From: Daphnia pulex | Lineage: Eukaryota > Arthropoda > Branchiopoda > Diplostraca > Daphniidae | DNA length: 64,000 bases | Direction: 5' to 3' | NCBI RefSeq assembly: GCF_021134715.1 | Contig: NC_060019.1 | Coordinates: 8,990,001 to 9,054,000 of the forward strand | In this document: positions 10,413-22,786 of the stretch, piece by piece | Numbering within the stretch: the stretch's first letter is position 1 | How the letters are laid out: each line of letters opens with the position of its first letter | Translations under genes and position numbers: made by a program | Notes under the pieces: model-generated | The model's database searches: none | The model's input: only the letters and a program-made list of their open reading frames with translations | Told to the model about the DNA's origin: nothing

Positions 10413-13400
10413 TCGCTCTCTCTCTCTCTGCAAGAGGGACTGCACAGTTGAAGCAATCGCAGAACCCTATAGTCAATGTTGGGGCGCGTCTATATATATA
10501 TGCCTAAATCCTATACATAATGCTATCGCAGTTTTGCCAGATTTATGTCGCTCCCTATTTCCCATCACAAAAGCTATATTTAACATATTACATTCAAAAA
10601 GAGTCTTTGAGAAACGTCGAACTCATCGTGGCGAAATTCAGGCACTAGGAAACAAATTGAAAAATCGATGCAACTCGCAGCCGCTTGCACTGGCAGAAAA
10701 ATCGTGAAATTTCGGTATTTTAAAAACCTGGGTATAAACAGACGCACTGTAATAATGCATGCAACTTAGTCAACATTGTTTAAGTTCCAATAACTTGAAA
10801 TTTGATGCCGCCTGTGCATGGGCTGGCAACTGAGAGAGGGGGGAAACAAAAATACAAATCGATAAAAACCCAGCATCTTGGCAAGAAACTCTATCGAGTT
10901 TACATGATGATGGATGACGTGACAGCTTTATACTCTGCACACAATATGTCGGTGTAAAAATCGCAGTTTATGGCTGATAAATCACCTTATACTATATAAC
11001 AAGAGCTGTTTACATGTTACTGGAGAGAAAAAGAAACGAGAGATGAACGAGTGGTCAATGTTTGCGGTAGTAAATGAAGCAACTTCCTAATTCTCGCCCC
11101 AATTTGTTGCCATTAGCGCCGCAAACGCGCAAGTCGAGTCGACATCTGTACAACTTGGTCGTCTGCAATTATATATACCGACTGCTTGGTGGAGATTGTT
11201 TAATAACTAGAGTGTGTTATTTTGGCAGAAACTCGAGTCAAAAGCATTTACACGGATTCCGTTTGGATGCCTTGGCTGGACGATGGACTTTTGGGAGCCA
11301 TGAAGTATATATATACGGGCAGAATATACTATAACGCCTTTTCATCTACAAGGCACGCGAGGGCACTTTAGTTTTAGCAACTTTCTACTTTCGCCTAACG
11401 ACTTTTTATTTATTTATTTATTTATTTATTTTTTGCCACCGACGGAATCAACAACAAGATAGAGAAAGACGCCAGTCACAGCAACGCCTGTCAAACGCTG
11501 AGCGATCCGGCAGGCGAAACGACACTTGCATCATTCTTGTCACGGACCCGATAACAAGAAAACGGTGGAAAAAGAAGAAGAAGAAGAAGAAATGATGAAA
11601 CCTATTTCGAGACTTTCATCATCAAGATTTGATTAAGTCATTTTGATTAGATTGCTTGCTGGAACTGCCGCGAGGGTTTCTGCTTTGTCGAATGAGTCAC
11701 GTCGACACCGGGCCCGGGCAAACACACAAGGGCGCATCTTCCTAATGAAGAAAAGCAGTCGATTAATCTCGCCGCCAAATGAGATTTAAAATGTCTAGTA
11801 TGTGCGACACCGCCGTCCTGAAAACGTGTAATTACGCCGCAGAATAATCCGGCCAATTCGGTGCCAGCAAACTAATCTATAGACGTTGTTATGCTCGTCC
11901 CAGTGAATTTTGTCTAAGGTCATTTGTTTTGAACAAGGATTTGCCAATCCATCCGTACGTACGTACGTAGTACGAAGATAGACGACAAGAAATGGCTCAA
12001 AGCACATATTGATTAAAATGGCATGCGACGAGACTCGGATGTTATACGACGACGAACTGGGATGTCGACGTATGTATATAGATAGCATAGTCGAGACCAC
12101 CATAATGCAATAGGAAACAACATAATTCAATCATCGTTTACACAGAGCCAGCCTACAGCAAAAAAGCTGTCGGCTATATCCGCTGGCGTATTTTTGGATG
12201 CGCACGACGAACGCATGTAGAGTACACTACGATGCACCACTACAATCTGACATTCAAGAGAGAAGAAGAAGAAGAAGGAAAAAAACGAATGAGGAGAGTA
12301 TAAAGTCGACTCGTGCAGAGCGTGTAGGGATAAGCAGAGGGGGGGGGGCTTCTTCTTCCATACACACTGACGTCTATATAATGCTGTTATTTCCCTCTCG
12401 AATCGAGTGGTAGCTACCAGCAAACAAATTAGTCGATTCACGAGGGGTAAACAAACGAGATTGAAGGAAAGAGGGTTGCCTTTTCTCCGTATCGCCCCGA
12501 TTTGCATAATGCACGGAACAAGAGAACCCAACCCGTCCGTTACATAACGACCAAAAAGGAGGGGGGGGGGGTTCAACGTGACTGGTGAATAATGGGCCTT
12601 AAAATAACCACTCTGAAATAAGTTTCATCTAACAAATTCAACAATAATGGTCGATACTTGGGGGGGGGTTCTCTCGTTACAAATTCTCCTAAAATATACT
12701 ATACGCTACTAGTAGCGTGAGTGTGCTCAGTTGGCCGTCATTAGCTCAATATACAACTCTAAAAGTTCATGGCTTACATCAGTTTGGGAAGGCTTCGTGC
12801 TCCCCTGCAGCCCTTAATTGCGGCCTGGGAAAACTCGACAGTAAAGTGCGGCTCAGAGAATCGACAACCGCGTGAAATATGGTGCGGGACCTTTCAAAAC
12901 CACCTGCCGGAATTGCCGGAATTGACAGAGTAATTAAATATTCCACCTGGGGGGGTTTCTTTCGCCGAACGGAACGCGACCTTCGTCTTCTTGCTGGCAG
13001 TGTGACACGGTCTCGTCCGTCTCCCGCCCGTCTGGTCCCGCGATGACGTGACCGTCTGCGAACTGTCATTGACTGAAAATGACGCTGATGGAAAGAGATT
13101 GGCGTAATTGCGTCGTGGCAGCAGCAGCAGCAGCAGCGAGTGATCACATTTGCGGATGCCCATCGGGTTTGATTACACGCCAAAGTAGCGCGAAAGCAGG
13201 AACGACGACAAATTCCACTTATTAAGTTGGTGGTTCCGTCAATACGATCGATCCGATTAAGGCAATGGCTTGGAGTTTTGCCCATCCATAAACGCCGGAC
13301 ACATCAAATGCTTTTTTTTCAAATGTCTTCTGGCATAGGTGTCGGAAAAAGTGAGAAATGGCGGCCAACGGCCGGAAACCGTTGCCAGAATTCCGGTTAC

Positions 13401-13872
13401 ACACGTCCGTAGATTCGTCGAAACCTTAATGGAATATTCCGCAGTTGCGCAACCAGCCAACCACCAAAGTGGGCGAGTATTAAAACTGCAAAAGGCAAAC
13501 ATGTAAAATCGCTTTTCGGCGCCGACACTGTGAGTGAGATGGACGATCTTTTTTTGGATCGATCCTTCACCGACAGTGCGGGCGGAATTTCTTGCAATTG
13601 CTTGCCCATAGAGTAATAGGCCCGGCGGCGACCCATTTCATATTTAACTTTAAAGGAGGTATCACCAACTTGAGTGAGATGCAATCAACAAGATACAGAA
13701 CATGTAAGTCATAGAAAATCCGCGATAACAAAAGGAATCGTTGTTGTTATTATTAGAAGTACTAACGGGACTCATCCCGATTTCTCAGAAAACTCAAAAC
13801 TCTGACACAAAGCCGCTAGAAACTTTAGTTGATATTGTAAATTTACTTGAAAATATTTTAGAATTTGATGGT
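10413..13872. other. Intergenic, simple repeats, no gene recognised
   Basis: Contains a TTTA tetranucleotide run (about 11406-11432), a GAA/AAG run (about 11573-11592), poly-G tracts near 12340, 12560 and 12660, and a short CAG run near 13119-13136. Open frames on both strands (for example 12779-13285 minus, 168 codons) have low-complexity Arg/Ser-rich translations and no recognisable domain. Confidence 0.55.
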
Positions 13873-14515
13873 TTACCCACAGATAAAGTTGTGAGGTACA
13901 AAAACAAGCCTAATCTGCAGTCGTTCCACCCAAAAAACAAAGTTATTTAATGAACCCTGACTGAATCAACAAAACAACAGTTGCAGTCAACCGCAATAAG
14001 GCTCAGGAATAATCGTACTCCGTATACTATCTAACGATTTAAAACCAACGCCACCGCAATAGTCGAAGAGAAAGAATAGAGATCAATTTTGCCCTACCTT
14101 CAATTCCAGGAAATACGGCCAGGCATCCATCCAGAAATGCTCCATCCATCCGCTGAATAATAGTTGAATCCGCCAGGCGGGATATAGGAAAACGGGTGTG
14201 TCCTCGTGAATACACCCTACACTCGCATGGGTGAACACGAGGCCATTTCAAGAAAGGGGAAGATCCGTAACTCGACCGACATTGGTGGTTGCTCCTTATC
14301 TAAATAAATAAAAATAAGAATATTAAGTTACGAAAAACGGATCGGGATCATTTCAGTATCTAACAGTTCGTCTCAAATAAAGTTTGACTAAGCTTTACCG
14401 CTCTCAAGATAGAAGTAAAAATCTGCAGGAAACCCGCAGATAAAATTACTGTTAGACCGAAACCCGCCACAATAACACCCCCGGGACTCTCTTGGAAGCC
14501 AAGAGGGAGTAAATT
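13873..14515. repeat. Dispersed repeat, copy 2
   Basis: Continuous counterpart of the split repeat at 2205-3690. It lacks the ~830-base segment present there; the join lies near 14328-14338. Shared landmarks include GGCTCAGGAATAATCGTA, the GCCAGGCGGGATA block, and GGATCGGGAT followed by AGTATC. It lies between two receptor genes, and the matches at several hundred positions exclude chance. Confidence 0.7.
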
Positions 14516-15250
14516 CATGGTCCTCAAAAGTTTTGAAAAAATCTGTGCGAAGTTATGAGTGTTTAAGTTGATTCATCAACGAGAACCACCAAGTGTCTTG
14601 CTCACATGGATGATGTAGGACAAGAAAACTCTGAGATGCCTATGCCTTGATCATTATCTTGATCAAGTTCTTTTATTTTAGCCATGGTGGCCTTAAGCCT
14701 CGTTTGTAACAAGAAAAACAGCTTTGTCTGTGCCTGCCTCTGCCAGCTTTCCACACTACAAAATAATTCACACTCGAGATTTAATCAAGACAAAAATACC
14801 TGCCAAAATAGTCCCTTATGAAGTGCACAAACTATTCTCTGGTAGGTTTTATCGGTGATTTATAGAATTGTCTCATAGCACTCTAAAAAATTAAAGAAAT
14901 ATTCGTTTCACGTGTCGTTCTCAAAATTGTAGTCTGTTATCTGAAATGGTTATGCATTTGCCAGATTGCAAAAATGAGTTTTTTATTGTCGTTTTTGATT
15001 AAATCAGATTAAATTTATCTTACAAAACCAAATATTCAATAATTGATTGGGTAAAATAAATAGTAAAATAATAAATTAATAAAAACTAAATAAATCGAAT
15101 AAAATTGGATAATACGTTAAACTAGAAATTGGCAAAACTAGTTGATAGCAATCAAAAGCTAGTGGTAAGCACAATAAATAAAAATGCAATAGACTCGCGC
15201 TTTATTTTCTGTGCAACTCGTTTTCGCTCCTTGCTCTTATAGACCTATCC
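14516..15250. other. AT-rich intergenic DNA
   Basis: Strongly AT-rich between about 14880 and 15200, with many AAATAAA and TAATAAA words. No coding frame of interest. The minus-strand AATAAA at 15252-15257 and at 15201-15206, 136 and 187 bases after the stop at 15393, are candidate poly(A) signals for the second receptor gene. Confidence 0.5.
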
Positions 15251-15392
15251 GTTTATTAAATTGTTCACGTTTGCGAAATGATTAAATATCGAGCAAAAAT
15301 TATTCGTGGTCAGGCATCTCAATGCAATTTTTTTTGTTTGGCCGGCGGGAATAGGGAGTAGTACTGTCTACGTGATTCTGCAGCACGCATTC

Positions 15393-17717
15393 TCAAATAG
15401 ACGTTTGCTGTAAGAAGGATCGATCCTCGTTCTCTTGCTGGCCGTTGTCGTACTTCATACAGTTGGGACAAAGGCGATCGAATTTCTGCAAGGACGGATG
15501 CTTCTTCATGAGAAGGGACCAGACGCTGGGCTTGCAGACAAAGACGAAGAAGACGAAAACGGCCGTTAATATGTTGAGAATGTCAGTCGGAATCCAGAGA
15601 TAGGCGGAGCCACCGACGGCGAAGGAAATCACTTCGGTGATCCAGCAGACTCCCATCAGAATAAACAGGACAAAGATGGCCCGGAATCTGCCAAAAGTGT
15701 GTGCGGAGTCGGTTAGAAAAAATGGGCCGTATCAACGATGAAATATAGTAGTAGTGCCAAACTTTTGCTTGCTGTGGAACAAATTAGCCTCATCTTTGCG
15801 AGTCGTCCCAACTCTGGTCCTGCACAGAGCAGTCGCCGTCATAATAAAGAATAATATATTGGCCAGGATCAGGAGAGCCATGGGACCGTAGAGGAACGTA
15901 TAAAAGGAGCCAGGAGCTGTATAATAACAAAAGAGAGCCCGTTATATGAGGATAATAAGCCTGCTGGATATGGCAAAGGGCCATTATTCATCTTGTGGAG
16001 TAGTATCTTTTCTAAATAAGCTCTTACTGTGGAACCAACACTTGAGTATTCCGAATTCCGGCTGGTAAATGTGTTTGGACAGTTCTTTGACATTGTCGGC
16101 TACCTGGCCGAAAACGACAATGACTGTGGGAACTGACCAAGCGTACAGCGAATAATAAGCGAATCGACGGTCCAATTTGCGAGTCCTCCTGGGCAAACGA
16201 CGGTCGCTAATATTCAAACCAGAAAAAAAAAGAGATAAAATTAGCGAATTAAAATCAACCGGTTAAGAAATAATATACTACTTGAAGGTCCACCAAATGT
16301 CGAAACTCAGGACATTGAGCCACGTGAAAGTGGCCAGAAATGCAAAATGCACAGTCACGGCTGGAATAGAAAAAGACGCAAACATTTCAAACAAATTCCA
16401 TGGCTGTTGGAATTGAATGTGTGCATACCTAATCCGACGCAAATACCGTCAGAGAGATGATGACTGAGCTGGATGGTCCCCAGACCGACGTACATGACGG
16501 TCATGGAAGCAACGTGACACATGACTGTCACTCCTATACAAACAAGCAATACAGAAATTCCCGAGCTCTGTGTGTATACATATTGATTCGAATTACCGTG
16601 AGTGTTGCGCAATTCCGGCAGCAGGGCGTGAACGACGAAGGTCGCAATCAGAAACAGGGAAGACACAAACAAGAAATAAGGATAAATGGATTGAATGACC
16701 GAGTTCTCCTCGCTTTCTTCCGCTTGCGGAGGGAAACACACCAACGCTTGCAATTCCTGCAAATAGTAATAATCGGATCATGACGTCACATCCGACAATC
16801 CCCCCAAAGGTTTAATAGCATATCATTATAAAACATGTCCTTACTACACCATCTTCGCTGACGATGAAATTGTCGATGCAGTAATCGTCGTGATATTCGC
16901 CGAGTGCCGGCGTGTGGATCCTGCCATTGGGGAGGATGTAAAACTTATCATCGCTTTCGACGGATGGCCGGAGTGAATAGGCCCCGTGTTGGCAGCCGAC
17001 AAAGACTCCATCGCTGACGATTGGAGAGGAGGAGGTCCCGAAATGGGACGCGTTAAGGGCGGCTCCACTTTCATCGTGAAACGGGATCTCGAACGGCGCC
17101 GAATTGACTTGGCAAATTCTTTCTTCTCCGTTGAGAGCCATTCCGTTTGGGCAGCATTTGCGGACGCATCCCGTCCGGTTGTTGACGACGCACGGGTCGG
17201 GAATGCAAAATCGGGCGACAAATAATCCCGCAGTTACATTCGTGTTGGCTCCTAATTCCCGGCTGATGATTCTGTCGACGCAAAATTCGCCAAACTTGAG
17301 CGCCTTGCCTTCAACAGTTTTCATCGATCCGTTTTTGAATAGTTGGAAGTCGGGCGAGCTCCTGGCGATCTGTCCGTCCGGACAAAAAGTGAAGTTGGCC
17401 AAAGATAGGAGAAAGGCGCTAGGAGCCACCGGGTGGACAACACGGCCGTCGTTGTCGTTGTAGAATGGGGGCACGTCCTGGAACGACGTCGCCAATAAGT
17501 GCACTTCCGCCAAATAGCTCTCCCATTCCAGGCAGCGATCGAATCCGGCGTTGTAAAACTGGCCGATATCGCAGCATTTCGTCAAAGGGATCAGCTGCTG
17601 CTCCTCCTTCTGATGGTCACGCTTGATGGTCTCATCGCTTCCGGCGGCACAAAAGGTGATCCTCAAGGTTACACACAGGGCTGCGATTGCGTAGTACGCC
17701 AGTTGATGTTGTGTCAT
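15393..17717 (-). CDS. Methuselah-like GPCR 2 (seven exons, 614 aa)
   Basis: Exons (minus): 17717-16845, 16756-16597, 16533-16429, 16360-16282, 16206-16028, 15916-15763, 15687-15393; joined length 1845 bases, in frame. The open frame extends 18 codons upstream to 17771, but that first codon is TTG. The ATG at 17717 begins a clear signal peptide (MTQHQLAYYAIAALCVTL) and is chosen. The ectodomain (to about residue 291) has several N-glycosylation sequons and the cysteine motif CVRKCCPNGMALN. The helices follow as in the first receptor: TM2 begins GVTVMCHVASM, TM3 is HFAFLATFTWLNV, TM6 is LFILMGVCWITEVISFAVGG, and TM7 continues into a short tail of about 45 residues. The donor of exon 6 (AAAA|GTTTGG) is weak but keeps frame and homology. 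Intron positions match those of the two neighbouring receptors, so these are tandem duplicates. Confidence 0.93.
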
Positions 17718-19539
17718 TTTCTGCGCACTTTCCAAAAAGGCGTGGTCGACTCCGGAGCAAACAACAAACAAACCACCGCACCAAAGTTAATTTCCACCGG
17801 CACGTCAACTGTTTTGTGAATGCGCCAATGTCTTGTCGAGAGACGAGCGCTTCCTTCTTGTTTTCCCGAGCGAATGTCTAAAATAGAAAATTTGATTAAT
17901 CACGAAAACACACACCCTGGGCAACAAAAAAAAATAAGAAACACACACACATTCACTCGCTCTGAAATGGATGGGAGTCGTCGGTCTAAATATTTGAAAA
18001 GATTGAGAGACGCCCGAATTATGTGAGATGTTACGTGACAGCTGCTCACTCTTCGAGTGAGAGGAGCCCTGTGAGCAGCAGAGAAGAGAGGCAATAAAGA
18101 AGCTTTTATCTCTCCTAGCAACTTTACCCTGGGGGGGAAAACGTGAAACCGGACCTAATGTTTAATAAAATAAATGTCATTTTCGAAAATGTATTTAGTC
18201 ATCCTTTGAAATCCATAGATAGGGAAACATGTTTCTTACTTAAAGAAAAAAGGGAGTGTCCCAAAATCCCCAAATAATAATATTCTAAGAAATATTATTA
18301 CTACGTACCTGAATGTGTAGTCAAACAGACAATTTCTGTTGAAATCTGGTCGAACTGGTGAGCAGTCCCGGCCGACTCTGCTCCTCTCAGACCTCTGCTG
18401 GCTGAGTATTGTTTTCTCTCCAAACAGCTCACTGGTTGCACACCGTCTGATTTATCTCGTTGGCCAATTTGTTTTCCAGTCCGGCTCCACACACACACAC
18501 ACCAAAAAAACCCTGGAAAAACTCTCTCTCTCTCTCTCTCTTTCTCTCTTACCCTTCACCGCGGTACAGCGCTAGCTGCGGCTAAAAGAAGTGTCCCGGT
18601 CTATACCTTTTTTGTGCCTCCGCCATTTCTTTTTTCACCTCGTTTTTCTTTAAGCAACGAGGCCAGGGTTTTTCTTTTTTTAAAAAAAGGAAAAGAAAAA
18701 AAGAAATAAAGAAATATATACCTTCAAAGCGAGCTGACGGGCGGAGAATGCTAAGAATACCCACTCCGCTGAAAAACATGACAAAAGATCGGCGCGATCC
18801 AATCGAAAAAACCGTAAATATACACACACGAAACTTGGCTCGGCCAGCTGTTCAGTGTATAAACAGCACAACTGCGAAGCAACAACTCTTAACCCTCACA
18901 CACACAACTAAGTGGACGTCAATAAACAAATTTTGTTGAACGCGCTCGCTCGCTCGCGTCGTTTCGCCGAAATTATAAACTCGACGCAAACCAAAACAAA
19001 AGTCTCGCCCGCGTTGAAAGATGAAACTTTTGCAAGGCGAATTGTTTACAAATTACACAAAAAGACGTCTGTGTGTGTGTGTGTGTGTATTCTATTCAAA
19101 TGGTAATGTGGAACACTGAAACAACGCGCACGGAGAAACAAATGGCATGCGATGAATTTTTCATTTTGACTGATGATGGGAAATGTGGGGGAAAACAATC
19201 AGCAGGGCGAAAGCGAAACAACGAAACATTCTGACACAAATCCAGCAAACAAATAATATGTACAGCTATCGGCTTAACATGATCAAAATACGTATAGGGT
19301 GTGAATGTGGTCTGGATACACTTAGACATTGATGCTCGTGACTTATTAAATTATAGACGACATTGATTTGTCTTTTGTTTTTTTGTTTTGTTTTTGGCAA
19401 CAGGAAAGTGCGAATCAAAATGCTTTGCACTTTGATCGAATGTGAGTCTGTCCATCTCATGTCTCTCTCCCAGGCTACAATTAACAGCGATTAGCGTGAA
19501 TTGAATTGAAGCCTGAATTCCTCTATAGCGTTCCTATTT
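17718..19539. other. Intergenic with microsatellites
   Basis: Holds the upstream region of the second receptor gene and the 3' flank of the third. Contains a CA run near 18485-18500, a CT run near 18521-18549, and a TG run near 19070-19088. No gene recognised. Confidence 0.6.
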
Positions 19540-22500
19540 TCAGGCCATTCTGATGGATTCGTGGTCGATCATCATCTCATCACCGGAATCGACTTGAGTC
19601 GAGTCACGTAACTGCGTCGACTGAGTCGGGGCATCCATTCGGATTTTCTTCTTGGAATCTGCGTCCAGCTGATGGCCGCCGCCACCGCCGCCCAGATTAT
19701 TCAACGATTTAGTGTGCGACACTTCTTTGATGGTGCTGCGTGTGGTGGTGCCCTGTCGGGTGTTGGAGCGGGTCATGTACGACGGGCAGCAGCCGTCCAG
19801 CCGCTTAAGACACGGGCATTTGAGTTTCAGCAACTTCCACACGTTCGGCTTGCAAACGAAAATGACGAAGATGAAGACGCCCGTCAGAATGTTGAGGATG
19901 TCGGTCGGGATCCAAATGTAAGCCGAGCCTCCGACGGCGAATGAGATCACTTCCATCATCCAAGACACGCCCATCAGGATGAAGAGACTGAAAATCACAC
20001 GGAACCTATACGGAACAAGAAAAAGTCATAAGACATCATGTTCATTATTATAATAACGAGAAATTCTTGTATACTTTTGCTTGGCGTGTGCACTGTTGAC
20101 AGCGAAAGCGGCGTCGACGCTGGCCCGGTAGAGGAGGACGGCCGTCATGACAAAGAAGACGATATTGCTCAGAATCAAAACGGCAATGGGGCCATACAGG
20201 TAGACCAAGAAAGCCTCTTTCTCTGTTGAACAAGAAATCAAACCAATTCGGTTTTGAATTGATCAAAAGAAATAAAAAATAGACTCACCGAAAAACCAGC
20301 ACTTGACTTCGCCAAATCCAGGGGTGACGATGTGTTGCGGGAGATTTTTCAAATGGTCGAGAACTTGGCCGACGAGGACGATAATAAAGGGAACACCCCA
20401 AGCGTAAATCGAGTAAAAGATGATGCGGCGACCCAAATGCTGGCGCCCGTGTCTGGAATTACGTGGCCGCAAGTCACTGTACACGTGAATCAAATAGAAA
20501 GCACACGAAAACAATTAATCGTCGTCATTCATCCGTGCATCACTAATCTGATTAATAGCCGAAAAGAAAGAAGAAAAGAAGTATGAGCTGTGATGCAGCC
20601 AAGCGCAAGCCAGCAGTAAAAAAGATGATGTGAGACAGCTGTTGCGCATTCACTTGTGGTGAGTGACAAATCAATTACACGTCAACTTTTTTTGAAATAA
20701 TCATAATCGTGCGGTCTGGGGAGAGGTGTCGCAACTTTCTCAAATGTCTCCGCAGAGTCCCGCTTTTATATTTTAATAATCCGGCAGGTGTTGTGTGTGG
20801 CAGCCTCAGCACTCACCAGCTCGAAATTAAGCTTTTATTCGGACCCGAGTCTTGATCTGAATTCTCCTTTGCGCAATCATCATCATCGGTGATGGGGGAC
20901 GATGAAGCGGAGCTCGTCGTTTGATTGGCGAGCGTTTGCATCCAGAAAGCCACGGCCACCGCTTTGGCGTTGGTCGAAGAGTTCAACGGACTTGACAATC
21001 GTACGTGGGAGAATCGAGTCACAGGGAATATAATAGGGAAAGATACAGTAAAGTAATATAAGACGTCAACAAAATATATGAAATAATAGAACACAAAAAG
21101 AAAAAAAAGTGATCAAATAATATTAGAGAACGTTTGAATAGGGAAACTATCAAGCGTGTGATTTCACCACGCATAGATAACGATCTGAGAGAGATATGGG
21201 GGATTTCGTCATTATCTCCCGAGAAGAAAACAAAACGAACGAAAAACAACAAAAAAGAACCGAATGAGTGTGTTGTGTGCATGACGTAAGCGGAAAACAC
21301 ACAGGCAATGCCGCAGGCTTATTGGCAAATCGCTTCAATCGTCCCATCCAAAACATACTATAAAGCATAGATGGCACGTTTGCTTGCGGTTATAACGTAC
21401 CTGAAAGTCCACCAAATGTCGAAACTCATGACGTTCAGCCAGGTAAATGTTGAAAGAAATGTAAAATGAACAATCACGGCTGCATAATATACCGGAAGAA
21501 AACAAATTATTGAAGAACTTTTATCAGAAAAATCAGTCGGGATTACCTAATCCAACGCAGACACCGTCCGGCAACTGGGGACCCAATTGGATAACGCATA
21601 AACCAATGTACATGACGGCTAGCGATGCAACGTGACACATGATTGTCACACCTAAACAGAATAACACGATTAATTAATGCGCTTAAGTTGACAAAAGGTA
21701 TGAAAACGCATCATGAAAAATGAAGTACCGTGAATGTTTCTTATCTCGGGAATCATGGCGTACACGACGAACGTGGCAGTCAGAAAAAGTGACGAGAGAA
21801 AGAGGAAATAAGGGAACACCTTCAACACCAGTTGGTTATCTGCCGACTCTTCCGGTTGCGGAGGAAAACACAAAAGTGCTTGCCGGTACTATAATATCAA
21901 GAAGACAATCAACATCTCGTCCGTTTGGCTTTTCTCTTTTCCACAAAACTGATTTAGTGTATCAATAAGATTTAATAATAACGAAACTTACAATGCCTTC
22001 TTCGCTGGAAAAGTCGTCAATGCAATAATCCCGGGTGTACCTGTCGTTTTCCGGATAATAGGGAAGGTAAATCTGGCCGTCGGGCAGAACGTAAAATTCA
22101 TCTTCGGGATTGGTATTGGGCGAGAGGGGAAACATGCCGTGTTGACATTTCGGAACGTCTCCTTGGCGGATGAGGTACGACGACGGGTTGGGCGTGACGA
22201 CGTGACCCGTCACGTTGCGGAATTCCAGGGCGAACGGCTCGTTGTACGTTTGACACAATTGCGTCGTAGTGTTGAGCGCCATCCCCAACGGGCAGCACTT
22301 GCGGATGCAGTTGGTTTGATTGCACGGATCGATGGCGCAGTGGCGAACGGCGAATTCGGCCGCATCAACTTCTCCCGAAGAAATTTGGTTGAGGCAGAAT
22401 GAATTGGCTGGAAGCCGCTCCCCCGATGATGAGATCACGGCCGATCCGTCCGTGTACAAGCGGAAGTCTCTGGTGCTCTGGCTGGCGTAACCGGACGTGC

Positions 22501-22786
22501 AAGTCGACAGATTAAAAGTCAACGAGAATCGGGCCGAACCGGCGCTGACAGATTCGTTGGTCCTAGCCGAGTACACCGGTGGCGGCCAGTTGAAATTCAT
22601 TTCTCCATTCAGGGTGCAGGTGTCGAATCCCAGCGAGTAGAACTCGTTCTCACTGGCGCAGCATTTGGTCAGAGGAATCTGCCAGTCCAATTGCGAATCC
22701 GGTTTGGAAAGTAGATTTTGCCCGTCGTTGAACTGGGCCGCACAGAGTAACGTAACGATGGCAACCAACCATTTGATGGCCATCAT
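19540..22786 (-). CDS. Methuselah-like GPCR 3 (seven core exons, 646 aa)
   Basis: Core exons (minus): 22786-21992, 21888-21729, 21651-21547, 21479-21401, 20476-20289, 20222-20075, 20005-19540; joined length 1941 bases, in frame. The start is the first of two adjacent ATGs; the frame extends further upstream only to a GTG at 22819. A signal peptide (MMAIKWLVAIVTLLCAAQ) leads a cysteine-rich ectodomain of about 265 residues with CIRKCCPLGMALN. TM1 is in exon 2, TM2 in exon 3 (GVTIMCHVASLAVMYIGL), TM3 in exon 4, TM4 in exon 5, TM5 in exon 6, and TM6, TM7 and the tail in exon 7. The tail is long (about 110 residues), with a run of six glycines and a Ser/Asp-rich end. The intron between exons 4 and 5 is 924 bases, against 109 and 75 in the other two receptors, and contains a further candidate exon listed separately. 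Ligand unknown. Confidence 0.93.
20817..20990 (-). CDS. Predicted in-frame cassette exon in the TM3-TM4 loop of receptor 3
   Basis: Inside the 924-base fourth intron of the third receptor gene lies an open stretch bounded by an acceptor (..TTGTCAAG|TCC) and a perfect donor (AGCTG|GTGAGTGC). Its length is 174 bases (58 codons). It enters and leaves in the same phase as the surrounding intron, so inclusion changes neither frame nor downstream protein. The translation is biased toward real protein composition: NSSTNAKAVAVAF, then a Ser/Thr run, then ITDDDDCAKENSDQDSG. It would add an acidic, Ser-rich segment to the second intracellular loop. Neither neighbouring receptor has room for such an exon. 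It could be alternatively spliced, constitutive or a chance open frame; the exact phase match and strong donor favour a real exon, while the acceptor tract is only moderate. Confidence 0.5.

Noticed and set aside
12779-13285. 168-codon minus-strand frame rich in Arg, Ser and Cys
   Set aside because: Low-complexity translation driven by CAG and GC-rich repeats, with no splice partners or domain.
17718-17771. Upstream extension of receptor 2 by 18 codons
   Set aside because: The first codon is TTG, the added residues spoil the signal peptide, and the ATG at 17717 begins a clean one.
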